This document shows, piece by piece, positions 1-8,902 of a DNA stretch of 64,000 nucleotides (position 1 is the first letter of the stretch; each line of letters starts with the position of its first letter). The notes beneath the pieces were generated by a model. The model was not told where the DNA came from, made no database searches, and saw only the letters and a list, made by a program, of their open reading frames with translations. Source of the stretch: Reinekea forsetii (GTDB taxonomy: Bacteria; Pseudomonadota; Gammaproteobacteria; Pseudomonadales; Natronospirillaceae); contig NZ_JAHKPH010000013.1 in the NCBI RefSeq assembly GCF_018860385.1, forward strand, positions 124,001 to 188,000, in the 5' to 3' direction. A program made the position numbers and the translations under genes.

Positions 1-2
1 AG

Positions 3-518
3 CTAATAGAAAAATTAGAAGGCAAAGCCAAAGCGTTTGAATACATAGACAGCGTTTGGCAAGAGCAGCCCAACGGCGCGTTACTGAATGCCTATTTGTA
101 CTTCTTACAATCAGAACTCCCGACCGAAGTAGAAAAAGAGCTGCAACGCTTAGTATCGGTAGAACCAAACAACGATAAAGCGCATGTGCTTATTGCCAAC
201 AACTACTTAGAAAAAGGGCAACATGTAGAAGCCATTGCCTCTTATGAACAAGCACTGGCAAACAACCCGCAATCGGTTACGGCGCTAAATAATTTAGCCT
301 GGCTTTTAAAAGAAGATAAAGTGGAACGTGCACTGGGTTATGCGAATAAAGCGGCACAGTTAGCGCCGAATTCGCCCAACGTTTTAGATACTTTAGCGTG
401 GATACTGCACCTTAAAGGCGATAAAAAACAGGCATTAGAAACCATAAACAAAGCAATAAAAATAGACCCAAACAATACCGAACTGCAACAGCACAAGGCA
501 CAAATTCTGGGCGCTTAA
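3..518 (+). CDS. prsT: PrsT-type TPR protein, C-terminal part (5' truncated by window)
   Basis: The reading frame is open from the first bases of the window, so only about 171 C-terminal residues are visible. They are a chain of tetratricopeptide repeats with typical small/large residue spacing: NNYLEKGQHVEAIASYEQAL, then NNLAWLLKEDKVERAL, then DTLAWILHLKGDKKQALETI. TPR arrays are protein-protein scaffolds. In exosortase A loci the large TPR protein PrsT (about 900 residues) normally sits beside the polysaccharide genes, and this context is why I call it PrsT. The repeats alone would only support a generic TPR protein. A TTG at 96 should not be taken as the start, because the repeat pattern continues upstream of it. 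The next gene is convergent and ends 13 bases downstream. Confidence 0.75.
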   Translation, partial: LIEKLEGKAKAFEYIDSVWQEQPNGALLNAYLYFLQSELPTEVEKELQRLVSVEPNNDKAHVLIANNYLEKGQHVEAIASYEQALANNPQSVTALNNLAWLLKEDKVERALGYANKAAQLAPNSPNVLDTLAWILHLKGDKKQALETINKAIKIDPNNTELQQHKAQILGA

Positions 519-531
519 CGGCGCCTATGGC

Positions 532-1656
532 TTATGAATGCTGCGCAATAATTTTTGCCATCGCACGGGCGTGTTTTTCTGTAACGCCCGCGTGCACAGG
601 CAAGGTTAAAAAACACTGAGCAAAGTGTCGCGCATGTTCATAATGGCCATCACCATGCCACATTGCTGGCTGCACGCCTTGCACCTGAGGTAAAGACGTT
701 GTGTACATTTTACTAGCACCATAACTAATCAATGCTTCATACAGGGCGTTGCGTTGCTCGGTCGATTCACACAGCACAGGGTAGCGTAATAACCGCCCTC
801 TTCGTTGACTGTTAATAGGCTGCAACACATTCAGTTGAGCTAACGCGTCATCTAAAATGGGTTCTGCTACAGAAGCACGTTGTTGGTAGGCATGTAGGTT
901 TGCGTTTAAAGCCTGCAAAGACTCAAAGGGAAAGCCCGATAACTCGGAAAGCTCATGGAAACGCGTAGCCCCAATGTTTAAAAATGAAAGCTTGGTCAGC
1001 AAATTATAAACGAATGTGTTAGAAAGCCGATTAATAATATGCGCTTTTAACAGCCACTTTTTAGTATTAACCTGCGCTTTGTTTACCACAACGGTGTGTT
1101 GAGGCAAGCTTTCTTTCAAAGCCACTAGCCCGCCACCCAACAAACTCACCGCCTTTCCTCGGCCAAACGAAAAGCACACGTAATCGCCTTCGAACTGCGC
1201 CTCAGATGAGGTTACCGGAAACCACTGAGCGTTATCTTCAATAATCGATACTTGTGAAAAGGGGGCAACCACTTCTTTTAACTGGGCTAAACGCTCTTTA
1301 ATACCCATAAAGTTGATGACAATCACCGCCAAGGTATTAGCGTTTACCGCTTTCGCTAAGGCTTCTAGGTTATAACTTGGATCGTTCGGGTTTATATCAA
1401 CAACAACGGGCACATACCCAGCAAATTGCGCGGCGGAAAGTAAATCGGGGCAGCAATAGGCAGGTACAATTACCTCGGGTTGGGTTATATGCTTAAACGC
1501 TGCCTTCTTGTGCTGTAATGAAAACGCCAAGGCCGCCGTACCCGATTGCAACCACTGTAAGTTATAACCCGGCCAGTTAAGCTGGTTTTCAGATGCCGCC
1601 GAACTTAACTTTGTAACAATAGGATTCCCGGCTGGCGGTAGCGTTTGCAAGATCAT
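532..1656 (-). CDS. DegT/DnrJ/EryC1/StrS-family PLP aminotransferase
   Basis: A 374-residue fold type I PLP enzyme of the family that transaminates nucleotide-linked keto sugars. Visible landmarks in order are SGTAAL near residue 38 (cofactor phosphate loop), EDNAQW near 140 (aspartate that contacts the pyridine nitrogen) and SFGRGK with Lys168 in the place of the Schiff-base lysine, followed by a glycine-rich turn LLGGG. It starts with an ATGA overlap onto the upstream glycosyltransferase gene, so the two are translationally coupled. An aminosugar-forming step would supply the amino group that a sugar N-formyltransferase or acetyltransferase elsewhere in the locus could modify, but that link is inference. 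Some DegT-like proteins in polysaccharide loci have no proven substrate, so the substrate is left open. Confidence 0.85.
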   Translation of the reverse strand: MILQTLPPAGNPIVTKLSSAASENQLNWPGYNLQWLQSGTAALAFSLQHKKAAFKHITQPEVIVPAYCCPDLLSAAQFAGYVPVVVDINPNDPSYNLEALAKAVNANTLAVIVINFMGIKERLAQLKEVVAPFSQVSIIEDNAQWFPVTSSEAQFEGDYVCFSFGRGKAVSLLGGGLVALKESLPQHTVVVNKAQVNTKKWLLKAHIINRLSNTFVYNLLTKLSFLNIGATRFHELSELSGFPFESLQALNANLHAYQQRASVAEPILDDALAQLNVLQPINSQRRGRLLRYPVLCESTEQRNALYEALISYGASKMYTTSLPQVQGVQPAMWHGDGHYEHARHFAQCFLTLPVHAGVTEKHARAMAKIIAQHS

Positions 1657-2789
1657 CGTGCCGAAGGCTTCCAGGTTGTCATACGGGTGCCGGTTGCAAA
1701 CTTAAGCATAGATTCCATTAACGCAATGTTCACCTGCACAAAAAAGTAGACCAACTTAATAGGCCCTATGCTTTGTAATTTAGGGCTAAGGTGCGCCAAT
1801 AACGCCGTTACATAAAATAACACCTGGCCAATTAACGCCAATTGGTAAACCCAGCCCAAATGCACCACGAGCGAAGTGACAATTAACAACGCCATGAGAA
1901 ACCACGGCACGCCCCAACGCATAAGTTTATGGCTAAACACCTGCAAGGAGAACAACCCAAACTTGAACGGGTTTAGCACATCTAAATGTCGGCTAAGGCC
2001 TGTTATACCACGCAATACGGTACGAACTTTACGGGCGTATTCTTTGGATGGGTCTTTTAAATCTTCGTAAAAGCCGAGTACATCGGGCGCTGAGATGCTT
2101 TGTTTGCCTGCCCGAGCACAATTGAGCGCGGTGTTAAAATCAGATGGGGAGTGAATATCCCAATTGGCACAAATTTCAGAACGCGCGGCAAAAAAAGAAC
2201 CGCTTAAGCCCACCAAACCCGCAAGCTTACTTTCTTTATTGCGCAACCACATTTCATATTTAACGTAGGCACCTTCACCCGCTACCTCGCCCGATTTAGA
2301 CATAAACCTGTCTTCACTAGACACCGCACCAATATTGGCGTTTTGGAAATGAGCATCGAGCTTGGTTAGTGCATTGGGCTCCATAATGGTGGCCACATCT
2401 GAGAACACCAAAACCGTCCCTTTGGCCGCTTTAATGGCGGTGAGCTGGGCGTTTTCTTTACCTAAGCGTTCGGTAGCACGCACCAACCGCACGCCTTTAG
2501 CGGCGTACTCATTCACTATTTCATCAGTACCATCATCACTAGAATCGGAGGCAATAATGAGCTCGTATTGATCGGCATTAAATTCTAACGCCAGTAGGTT
2601 GTCGAGCTTTTGCCGTATACGGTGCTTTTCGTTGTACACCGTTACAATTAACGAATAAAAATGCGGCGCGTTATCGTCTTTAGCCGCACTGGGTTGCGCG
2701 ATTACTTTGCTGAGCACATGCAGCACAATGGGGTACAAAAAATAACTGTAGAGCGAGCAAACCAGCAACACCCAAAATAAGATAACCAT
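1653..2789 (-). CDS. membrane-anchored family 2 glycosyltransferase
   Basis: A 378-residue GT-A type glycosyltransferase. It has an N-terminal hydrophobic helix (residues 1-20), then VTVYNEKHRIRQKL, a nucleotide-binding DSSDDGT, and VFSDVATIM in the DXD position. Hydrophobic helices follow in the last 100 residues, as in processive or polyprenyl-linked GT2 enzymes. I place the start at the ATG at 2789 because AAAAAGGAG lies 9 bases upstream. The longer frame, to 2816, begins with TTG and has no ribosome binding site. It is first in a two-gene minus-strand unit with the aminotransferase. It probably adds a sugar to the lipid-linked repeat unit on the cytoplasmic face of the inner membrane. Confidence 0.88.
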   Translation of the reverse strand: MVILFWVLLVCSLYSYFLYPIVLHVLSKVIAQPSAAKDDNAPHFYSLIVTVYNEKHRIRQKLDNLLALEFNADQYELIIASDSSDDGTDEIVNEYAAKGVRLVRATERLGKENAQLTAIKAAKGTVLVFSDVATIMEPNALTKLDAHFQNANIGAVSSEDRFMSKSGEVAGEGAYVKYEMWLRNKESKLAGLVGLSGSFFAARSEICANWDIHSPSDFNTALNCARAGKQSISAPDVLGFYEDLKDPSKEYARKVRTVLRGITGLSRHLDVLNPFKFGLFSLQVFSHKLMRWGVPWFLMALLIVTSLVVHLGWVYQLALIGQVLFYVTALLAHLSPKLQSIGPIKLVYFFVQVNIALMESMLKFATGTRMTTWKPSAR

Positions 2790-2896
2790 AGTAGTAAACT
2801 CCTTTTTACTGAACAAAACCTACGATAAAGGGTACCCAAAAGGCCCCTTCGTAAGGCATAATAGCGCGATTATATATAAACACGGATGTTGTTTAC

Positions 2897-3949
2897 ATGA
2901 CTATTTCTAGCCCAGTTCAACGGAAGCGAGTGCTGCACGTTATTTCTGGCGATTTATGGGCCGGCGCCGAAGCACAAGCCGCCACCCTATTAAAACACCT
3001 AAAACCCCTATGCGATGTATCGGCCGTGCTTCTTAACGAAGGCGAACTGGCCAACCGCCTGCGTGGCTACAACATTCCCGTTACCGTATTAAACGAGCAA
3101 CAGCTTTCAACTGGGCGTATATTTTTAGCCCTGCGTAAGCACATAAAACAGCTCAAACCCGATGTAATACACACTCACCGCCAAAAAGAAAACATATTGG
3201 GCGCACTAGCCAACGCCACTAGCGTAAAAGCACGTTGCGTACGCACCGTACACGGCGCACCCGAATTCAGCGGGGGTTTTAAAACCCAATTACAACGCAA
3301 ATTCGATACCTGGGTAGGCAACCACTTTCAAGATGTAATCATTGCGGTATCCGATGAGTTAAAAACCAAACTAATAGGCACCTTCCCAGAACACAAAATT
3401 AAAGTAGTGATGAACGGCGTAGACGTAGAAGAGCTAAAAGCCAAAGCCGGCATAACCGAGTTTAAAAAAGACGAACCCAATAAAAAACACATAGGCATTA
3501 TAGGCCGCTTAGTGCCCGTAAAACGTGTCGATATATTTTTAGAAACCGCCGCCTTGTTCAAAAAAGAGAACCACACCGAATACCACTTTCACGTAGTAGG
3601 CAGCGGACCGCTAGAAGCAGAGCTAAAAGCCTTAGCGACGAATTTAGACGTTAACGATATTGTGACGTTCCATGGCCACCGAGAAGATGTGCCAAGTTAT
3701 ATTAATTCTTTAGATGCTGTGGTGATGTGTTCGGATCATGAGGGAATGCCGATGGTGGCTTTGGAGACATTGGCGCTGGCCAGGCCATTGCTAACCCAAT
3801 TAGTCAATCTCAAGAGAGCACTAAGGCTAGGCAGTTCTCAATTGTCGATCACGCAGCAAATACTAAACGTTAATACCATGCAAAGTTATTCACCTCCTGT
3901 CATTGATGCTACTTTATGCGCAGGAAGTACTTATGATACGTACTTGTAA
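2897..3949 (+). pseudogene. family 4 glycosyltransferase with damaged C-terminus
   Basis: Residues 1 to about 295 are a normal GT-B glycosyltransferase: GDLWAGAEAQAATLL donor-side glycine loop, IHTHRQKENILG, IIGRLVPVKRVDIFL, and the E-x7-E motif in EGMPMVALE. After LALARPLL (around 3790) the family pattern stops and the last 55 residues look random. In another frame, 3781-3873, the sequence reads a plausible GT4 tail (SQESTKARQFSIVDHAANTK) that ends in TAA. This suggests an internal deletion of roughly 50-60 codons plus a frame change. Codon usage up to the break matches the flanking locus, while what follows at 4 kb is AT-rich. The protein has lost part of its nucleotide-binding lobe and is probably inactive. 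A divergent but functional C-terminus cannot be excluded. Confidence 0.6.
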
Positions 3950-3966
3950 AAGCCCTAATGGCTTTT
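3948..3966 (+). terminator. short hairpin after the broken glycosyltransferase
   Basis: AAAAGCC (3948-3954) and GGCTTTT (3960-3966) form a 7-bp stem with a 5-base loop, and the 3' arm supplies a short T run. It overlaps the TAA of the preceding frame and looks like a weak intrinsic terminator. Confidence 0.45.
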
Positions 3967-4001
3967 CTTGATTCTAACGACTTATGGCTTGAAATAATAA
4001 T

Positions 4002-5150
4002 ATGTCAAACTCTTCAATTCTTATCATGCTTCATTGTGCACAAAATACCGGATATGCCATCGGCCCGCTAGAAAATTCCTTCAAGCAAGCCGCGCTGTTA
4101 GCCGGTTATCAAGAAAAAAATATCTTTTGGTCGTACCAGTCTATATCCGAACCATCCCCAAATGTATTTAAGATAGAGTACCAATCTTTAAATGACGCTG
4201 CTGAGTTTAGAAAAGTAAAAGTCAAGCATTCTATCGACGCTGTAATAGCATTTGATCTACCTTACCCTTCTATTATTGGTAGAACAGCACGTGAGTTGGG
4301 CATCACTACACTAGTTTCATATTGGGGTGCAAGCATGAGTTCTATTAACTCAGGTTTAAAACTACTTCTAAAAAAAGCTGAATGGGGTTTCAGGAAACAG
4401 CATGCTCCGACTCACTTTATATTTGAATCTGAATCAATGCGAAACACAGCTATAAAAGGGCGCGGAGTACCAAAGAACAAAACTGAAGTAATCCCCCTTG
4501 GAGTAGATACTGAACTTTATTATCCAGATAAAAACTGTAACTATGCTCACAAAGAACTCGACATTCCGAAACATAGAAAAATAATATTTTACTCAGGGCA
4601 TATGGAGGAAAGAAAGGGAGTTAAAGTTTTAATTGAGGCAATGCTTGAATTAGAGCGTCAATCAAAATTGGATGAGTTGCATTTACTGATATGTGGCAAT
4701 AAAGGAGATGAAAGTAAGCCTTTTGAAGCAATGTTAAAAAATAGTCAAGCAGAAAATCATGTAACTTTTGCTGGTTATAGAAATGATATACCTGAATTAA
4801 TGAGGTCTTCTTTTATTGGTGCAATAGCTTCTACTGGCTGGGATTCTTTTACAATGTCTAGTGTTGAAATGATGGCGTCCGGGTTACCTGTTATAGTTTC
4901 GAAGCTACAAGGCTTAAAAGAAACCATCGAGCCTGGTGAATGTGGAGAGTATATACAACCAGGAAGTTCAAAAGAACTTGTGGCATTATTAATAGAGTAC
5001 TCGAATAACCCCAACAAACATAAGAGCCACTCAATTGCATCCCGCAACAGAGCACTTCAACTTTTTTCAAAAAACAGTCAAGTTACTAGAATTGCAAATT
5101 CAATATCAAAGCACCCCATTAGCCAACCTAAAACCCAGGAGACGAAATAA
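4002..5150 (+). CDS. family 4 glycosyltransferase
   Basis: A 382-residue GT-B enzyme, predicted cytoplasmic and acting on a lipid-linked glycan. The C-terminal half carries the family marks: VIPLGVDTELYYP, YSGHMEERKGVKVLIEA at the start of the nucleotide-binding lobe, FAGYRNDIPELMRSS, and WDSFTMSSVEMMASGLPVIV, where an acidic residue replaces the first E of E-x7-E. Its codon usage is much richer in A and T than the glycosyltransferase before it, marking the start of the AT-rich segment. No strong ribosome binding site precedes the ATG. The flippase gene follows 1 base after the stop. The specific sugar cannot be read from the sequence. Confidence 0.85.
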   Translation: MSNSSILIMLHCAQNTGYAIGPLENSFKQAALLAGYQEKNIFWSYQSISEPSPNVFKIEYQSLNDAAEFRKVKVKHSIDAVIAFDLPYPSIIGRTARELGITTLVSYWGASMSSINSGLKLLLKKAEWGFRKQHAPTHFIFESESMRNTAIKGRGVPKNKTEVIPLGVDTELYYPDKNCNYAHKELDIPKHRKIIFYSGHMEERKGVKVLIEAMLELERQSKLDELHLLICGNKGDESKPFEAMLKNSQAENHVTFAGYRNDIPELMRSSFIGAIASTGWDSFTMSSVEMMASGLPVIVSKLQGLKETIEPGECGEYIQPGSSKELVALLIEYSNNPNKHKSHSIASRNRALQLFSKNSQVTRIANSISKHPISQPKTQETK

Positions 5151-5151
5151 C

Positions 5152-6963
5152 ATGCTCATTAAAGCTCTTTTTAGACTCATTGGGCGTGAAAATAGAAGGA
5201 AAATAATTCTATTGCAGTTTCTATTTTTAGGAACTGCCTTACTACAAGTTGTCAGCATTGCATCACTTGCCCCATTTATTACTCTAGTGAGCAACCCTGA
5301 TTCTTTGCAAACCAATACTCTGCTCTCATATTTATATTCACTATACAATTTCGAATCGGTACTTGAGTTTATAATTACCTACGCTATAGCCGTAGTCATT
5401 CTACTTGTAATAGGAAACTCAACTGCTGCATACAGTTTATGGAAGCTGATTCAAATATCCATAAAGCTCGGGTTGCACGTACAAAGCACTGTTTACAACA
5501 GTTATTTAAGCAATGACTATACTTTTTTCGCTATGAATAATAGCAGTCGTTTAGTATCTCAACTTACACAAGAAATTCCTAGAATGGTTTATATGGTCAT
5601 TCAACCGATATTCACTTTAATTTCTCAACTTTTTATTGCACTAATTATTGTTATAGGGTTACTGATTATTGATTTAAAAATATCAATGATGGCGACAGCT
5701 ATTGTGACCATGCTCTATTTTATTATTTTTAAAACTATCCGTTCCAATATCGTAAAATGTGGTAAGTTGGTATCTAAACTTAATCGAAAGAAGCTAAAGC
5801 TACTTGATGAAAGTATAGGTGGCATTAAGGAAGTTAAGCTTCAAGGCAATGAAAATTTCTATAGAAACAACGTAAAAGATGTAACCGTTAAAGGCCTATC
5901 TGCTTCTTCTTATATTGTCTTGTCGGGTGACTTACCAAAGTTCGTTGTAGAAACGGTAGTGTTCGCATCAATACTAGCACTAGCCATCTATATATTATTA
6001 ACGGCAGGAACAGCCAGTGAAGCATTAGGAATAATAAGCTTATATGCAATGGCTGGTTATAAACTATTACCCGCCGCTCAAGCCATTTATAAATCAATCT
6101 CTCAAATAAAAGCTAATGGCTCGGTAGTGCAGGACTTAGACAATGAAATCACCAAAAGCAAAAACCATTTTAGTCCGCTAAAAAACTTAGGTGATGACCC
6201 AGCGCCAAGCGGTACTGTAGAGTTTTCAAATGTTTCATATTGTTACCCGAATACAGATAAACTCGCCCTCGATGAATGCAGCCTTACTATTGAGCCAAAC
6301 CAAGTAACCGCATTTGTTGGTACTTCAGGAGCAGGAAAGAGTACTGCTGTTGATATATTGCTAGGTCTAATGCTGCCGATTAGTGGTGCGGTTACAGTTG
6401 GAAGGAGTCCACTGAACAATACAAACATTAAAGCATGGCGTAATAAAATAGGTTATGTTGCACAGGAGATATTTATTCTAGATGCATCATTCCGAGACAA
6501 TATTGCGCTAGGTATTGCAGAGGAAGATATTGATGAAGATAGACTTATACAAGCTGCAAAAATGGCCAACATATACGAGTTCATTAGCCAATGTATTGGG
6601 GGGTTTGATTACATTTTAGGTGAACGTGGGTCGCGACTAAGTGGTGGGCAAAAGCAACGAATAGGTATAGCAAGAGCACTTTACAAAGACCCAGAAATAT
6701 TAGTTTTCGATGAAGCAACCAGCGCTCTAGACAACCGAACTGAAAGACTAATAATGGGTGATATTTTAAAGCTCGCTCACACTCGAACGGTTGTAATGAT
6801 TGCCCACAGGCTGTCCACAGTTGAACAAGCAAATAAAATTCTAGTATTTAAAAATGGTAAAGTGCAAGACTCTGGAACCTATAATGAGTTAGAGAGCAAT
6901 TCGTTAGAGTTCCAGTCCCTTTTGCGTTCAATTGAAACTGACAAAATTGAGAACACCAAATAA
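5152..6963 (+). CDS. ABC exporter / glycolipid flippase (PglK/MsbA-like)
   Basis: A 603-residue half-transporter with the membrane domain first (about six helices, residues 15-320) and the ATPase second. Walker A is GTSGAGKST (390-398), the signature is LSGGQ (496-500), Walker B ends in Asp520-Glu521 and the H-loop histidine is near 552. All catalytic residues are present. It would work as a homodimer. In glycan loci this type flips undecaprenyl-linked oligosaccharides across the inner membrane, as PglK does. No Wzx flippase is present in the window, which supports that role. The start is the ATG at 5152, with CCAGGAGA just upstream inside the end of the previous gene. A longer frame from a TTG at 5035 would add 39 unrelated residues overlapping that gene. 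Confidence 0.88.
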   Translation: MLIKALFRLIGRENRRKIILLQFLFLGTALLQVVSIASLAPFITLVSNPDSLQTNTLLSYLYSLYNFESVLEFIITYAIAVVILLVIGNSTAAYSLWKLIQISIKLGLHVQSTVYNSYLSNDYTFFAMNNSSRLVSQLTQEIPRMVYMVIQPIFTLISQLFIALIIVIGLLIIDLKISMMATAIVTMLYFIIFKTIRSNIVKCGKLVSKLNRKKLKLLDESIGGIKEVKLQGNENFYRNNVKDVTVKGLSASSYIVLSGDLPKFVVETVVFASILALAIYILLTAGTASEALGIISLYAMAGYKLLPAAQAIYKSISQIKANGSVVQDLDNEITKSKNHFSPLKNLGDDPAPSGTVEFSNVSYCYPNTDKLALDECSLTIEPNQVTAFVGTSGAGKSTAVDILLGLMLPISGAVTVGRSPLNNTNIKAWRNKIGYVAQEIFILDASFRDNIALGIAEEDIDEDRLIQAAKMANIYEFISQCIGGFDYILGERGSRLSGGQKQRIGIARALYKDPEILVFDEATSALDNRTERLIMGDILKLAHTRTVVMIAHRLSTVEQANKILVFKNGKVQDSGTYNELESNSLEFQSLLRSIETDKIENTK

Positions 6964-7809
6964 ATGACTAAAGGCATAGTTAAGAAATTCGTAATAAATA
7001 CTCTTGCTAGTTTTGAGCTTGAAGTAAAGAGAATAAAAGCAAACGAACCAGTAAAGCACATGTTTGATGACCCTGAAGAAGCCCTTCTTTTTACGCAAGG
7101 TGGAAAAGAGGCAGGTTTTTTTTGCCCAACTGAACTTTGCACGCACCATACTGGTATTAGCTTTTCAGCCAATAACTGGAACCCGTTTGTAGAAACACTA
7201 AGGGAATTTGAATGCAACCCAAAACTAAAGTATGAAGATTCAATTTTATGTGACTTCTATAATAGTTGGCAACCTAAGAGTGCTGCTGAAATGTTTAAGG
7301 GGTTTGACAACGCTCCTGATAAATTAAAAAAGCTTCCGCCACACTATATGTTTCTATCTCCATGGTCCTCGCTAACGCCAGAAGAAGTAGACCAAGATGG
7401 GCGGTGGTGGAATAATAAAGATAATGCAGAGCATGGCGCACCTCAACTCCGCTTCCCTGAAGATGGCTGGGCTTTTTCAGGCCCCGTTAATATTATCAAA
7501 GGAAGGTTAGAATTTAGTAGGCTTACATCCCTTTATAAAAACATTAAAAAAAATGGCTATGATCGTTCCTTAGGTCTGATAGGCACTACGATTTTGACTG
7601 ATGAAAATGAAAGTAGATTTATCGTAGGTGGTGGAGGTTTTCATAGGGCGATTGTTCTCGCCTCACTGGGCGCTAAAACAATACCCGCTAGGTATCACCG
7701 CACTTCAGCAGTCAATATAAACCAAGTGGAGAAATGGCCTCTTGTAAAATTAGGAATATGGTCACGACAAGAGGCAACTAGCTATTTCAATTTCCTACTT
7801 AAATCATAA
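6964..7809 (+). CDS. unknown protein with ParB/sulfiredoxin-like segment
   Basis: A 281-residue protein that I do not recognise as a named family. Its ATG abuts the flippase stop codon without a gap, so it is coupled to the flippase. No signal peptide or membrane helix is seen. The C-terminal third has the order of a ParB-like nucleotide-binding fold: GRLEFSRLTSLYKNIKKNGY (position-specifying helix), GLIGTTILTD, then GGGGFHRAIVLASLGAKTIP, which matches the G-x-x-R-x-x-A-x-x-x-L-G pattern with a following IP strand. The N-terminal 150 residues are rich in aromatic residues and are not assignable. ParB-fold domains bind or hydrolyse nucleotides, so a role with nucleotide sugars or in regulation is possible. 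This is inference. Confidence 0.7.
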   Translation: MTKGIVKKFVINTLASFELEVKRIKANEPVKHMFDDPEEALLFTQGGKEAGFFCPTELCTHHTGISFSANNWNPFVETLREFECNPKLKYEDSILCDFYNSWQPKSAAEMFKGFDNAPDKLKKLPPHYMFLSPWSSLTPEEVDQDGRWWNNKDNAEHGAPQLRFPEDGWAFSGPVNIIKGRLEFSRLTSLYKNIKKNGYDRSLGLIGTTILTDENESRFIVGGGGFHRAIVLASLGAKTIPARYHRTSAVNINQVEKWPLVKLGIWSRQEATSYFNFLLKS

Positions 7810-7832
7810 TGCCCAGCATTGGACATAAAAAA

Positions 7833-8705
7833 CTAGTCATTGCTTATTTGTATCTCGACACCAGGTAGCAATGGTCGATAACTTATCTCAGGAACCCCTT
7901 CTGTTGCCTTTATTGTAGAGTTAGCTTTAAATTTAAAGTTATCTATACAAAACTGAGTTACCTCACTAAACCCCCCATTCGCCCAACCTAGTAAATACCC
8001 ATATTTCAAGAAATTACCACGACTAGAGTATGAGACTTGTTGACTGATAACCGGCGCTCCCCAGTTTTCCTCAACATTTGGATGTGATGTACCGTTAATT
8101 AAGTTCCCATTTTTAGAAATGTCAAAAACCCCGAAATCATCTTCTGAGTCTGCGAGTTCAATATAAACATGTACATTTATCCAGCTACCTAAACCATTTA
8201 CATATAAAATATCATCGTTATTGTTCATAGTATGGCCGTAAACATTGCCATCAAGCCCTATTGACAATGAAGGTGTACTACCACCGTCAGTAGGCCATGA
8301 CTCACTAACTAACGCCAGGTTTCCTGCAGCCATTCCGTAGGTGCCAGACCAAAATACAAAGTTTTTATGGTTTCCTGGGGCTTTGACATAATTAGCCGGA
8401 ACAAACAAATCATACTCCATTTCAATTTGAACTGCATTTAACGGTATTTCAAATCGCTGTTCTGACCAACTAGATCCTTCTTCAGGCCGGTCTGGAGCAT
8501 AAGTAAAAACTAAAGACTTGCCATACTCAGAACTACCTGGGCAATTCACTGATCGGTCGGCCCATGCGTCAGATGTCCAGAAACTACTTTCGGTTAGGCT
8601 TTCGAAGTTATCTTCAATGATAAAATCAGCATTTCCTTTGATCGACTGTTCAGCATTTACTAAAGATGCTACTAAAAATGTAGACAATATTATTTGCGTT
8701 TTCAT
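7833..8705 (-). CDS. secreted beta-sandwich protein, possibly polysaccharide lyase-like
   Basis: 290 residues with a clear signal peptide (MKTQIILSTFLVASLVNA, cleavage before EQ). The mature part is rich in Trp, Gly, Asn and aromatic beta-strand patterns (FVFWSGTYGMAAGNLALV, SIGLDGNVYGHTMNNND, WINVHVYIELAD). This resembles the concanavalin-like jelly-rolls of polysaccharide lyases and carbohydrate-binding proteins; family 14/20 lyases come to mind. I could not identify catalytic residues with certainty. Two cysteines (in VNCPG and QFCID) could pair in the periplasm. It stands alone on the minus strand, convergent with the ParB-like gene and with its own 197-base upstream region. A secreted lyase within a synthesis locus would fit trimming or release of the polymer. 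A structural role is equally possible. Confidence 0.65.
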   Translation of the reverse strand: MKTQIILSTFLVASLVNAEQSIKGNADFIIEDNFESLTESSFWTSDAWADRSVNCPGSSEYGKSLVFTYAPDRPEEGSSWSEQRFEIPLNAVQIEMEYDLFVPANYVKAPGNHKNFVFWSGTYGMAAGNLALVSESWPTDGGSTPSLSIGLDGNVYGHTMNNNDDILYVNGLGSWINVHVYIELADSEDDFGVFDISKNGNLINGTSHPNVEENWGAPVISQQVSYSSRGNFLKYGYLLGWANGGFSEVTQFCIDNFKFKANSTIKATEGVPEISYRPLLPGVEIQISND

Positions 8706-8902
8706 AGTAGCTCACTACCTATTTATCAAAATTGTGGTTCAAGATTAGTACTAATTGAATTTTTTTATAGTTGAATAGATGAAAGTTGTGATGAGCATCC
8801 TAATTTGAATTGCTTTTTAATTGAATTCAACCGTCTAAGCAAAAAAAGTCAATTCTACGGCGTGAAAGTTCGCAATTCAAACTGTGTACGTCAATAATGC
8901 AA

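Noticed and set aside
5035-5151. Upstream extension of the flippase gene from a TTG
   Set aside because: It lies inside the preceding glycosyltransferase gene, and a clear AGGAGA precedes the ATG at 5152.
6879-7217. Minus-strand frame across the flippase/ParB-like junction
   Set aside because: It is antisense to two well-supported genes and has low-complexity composition without motifs.
8700-8902. Possible PEP-CTERM-like tail in the protein at 7833-8705 (GVPEI near its end)
   Set aside because: The Pro-Glu is not followed by a hydrophobic helix and an arginine cluster, so it is not an exosortase signal.
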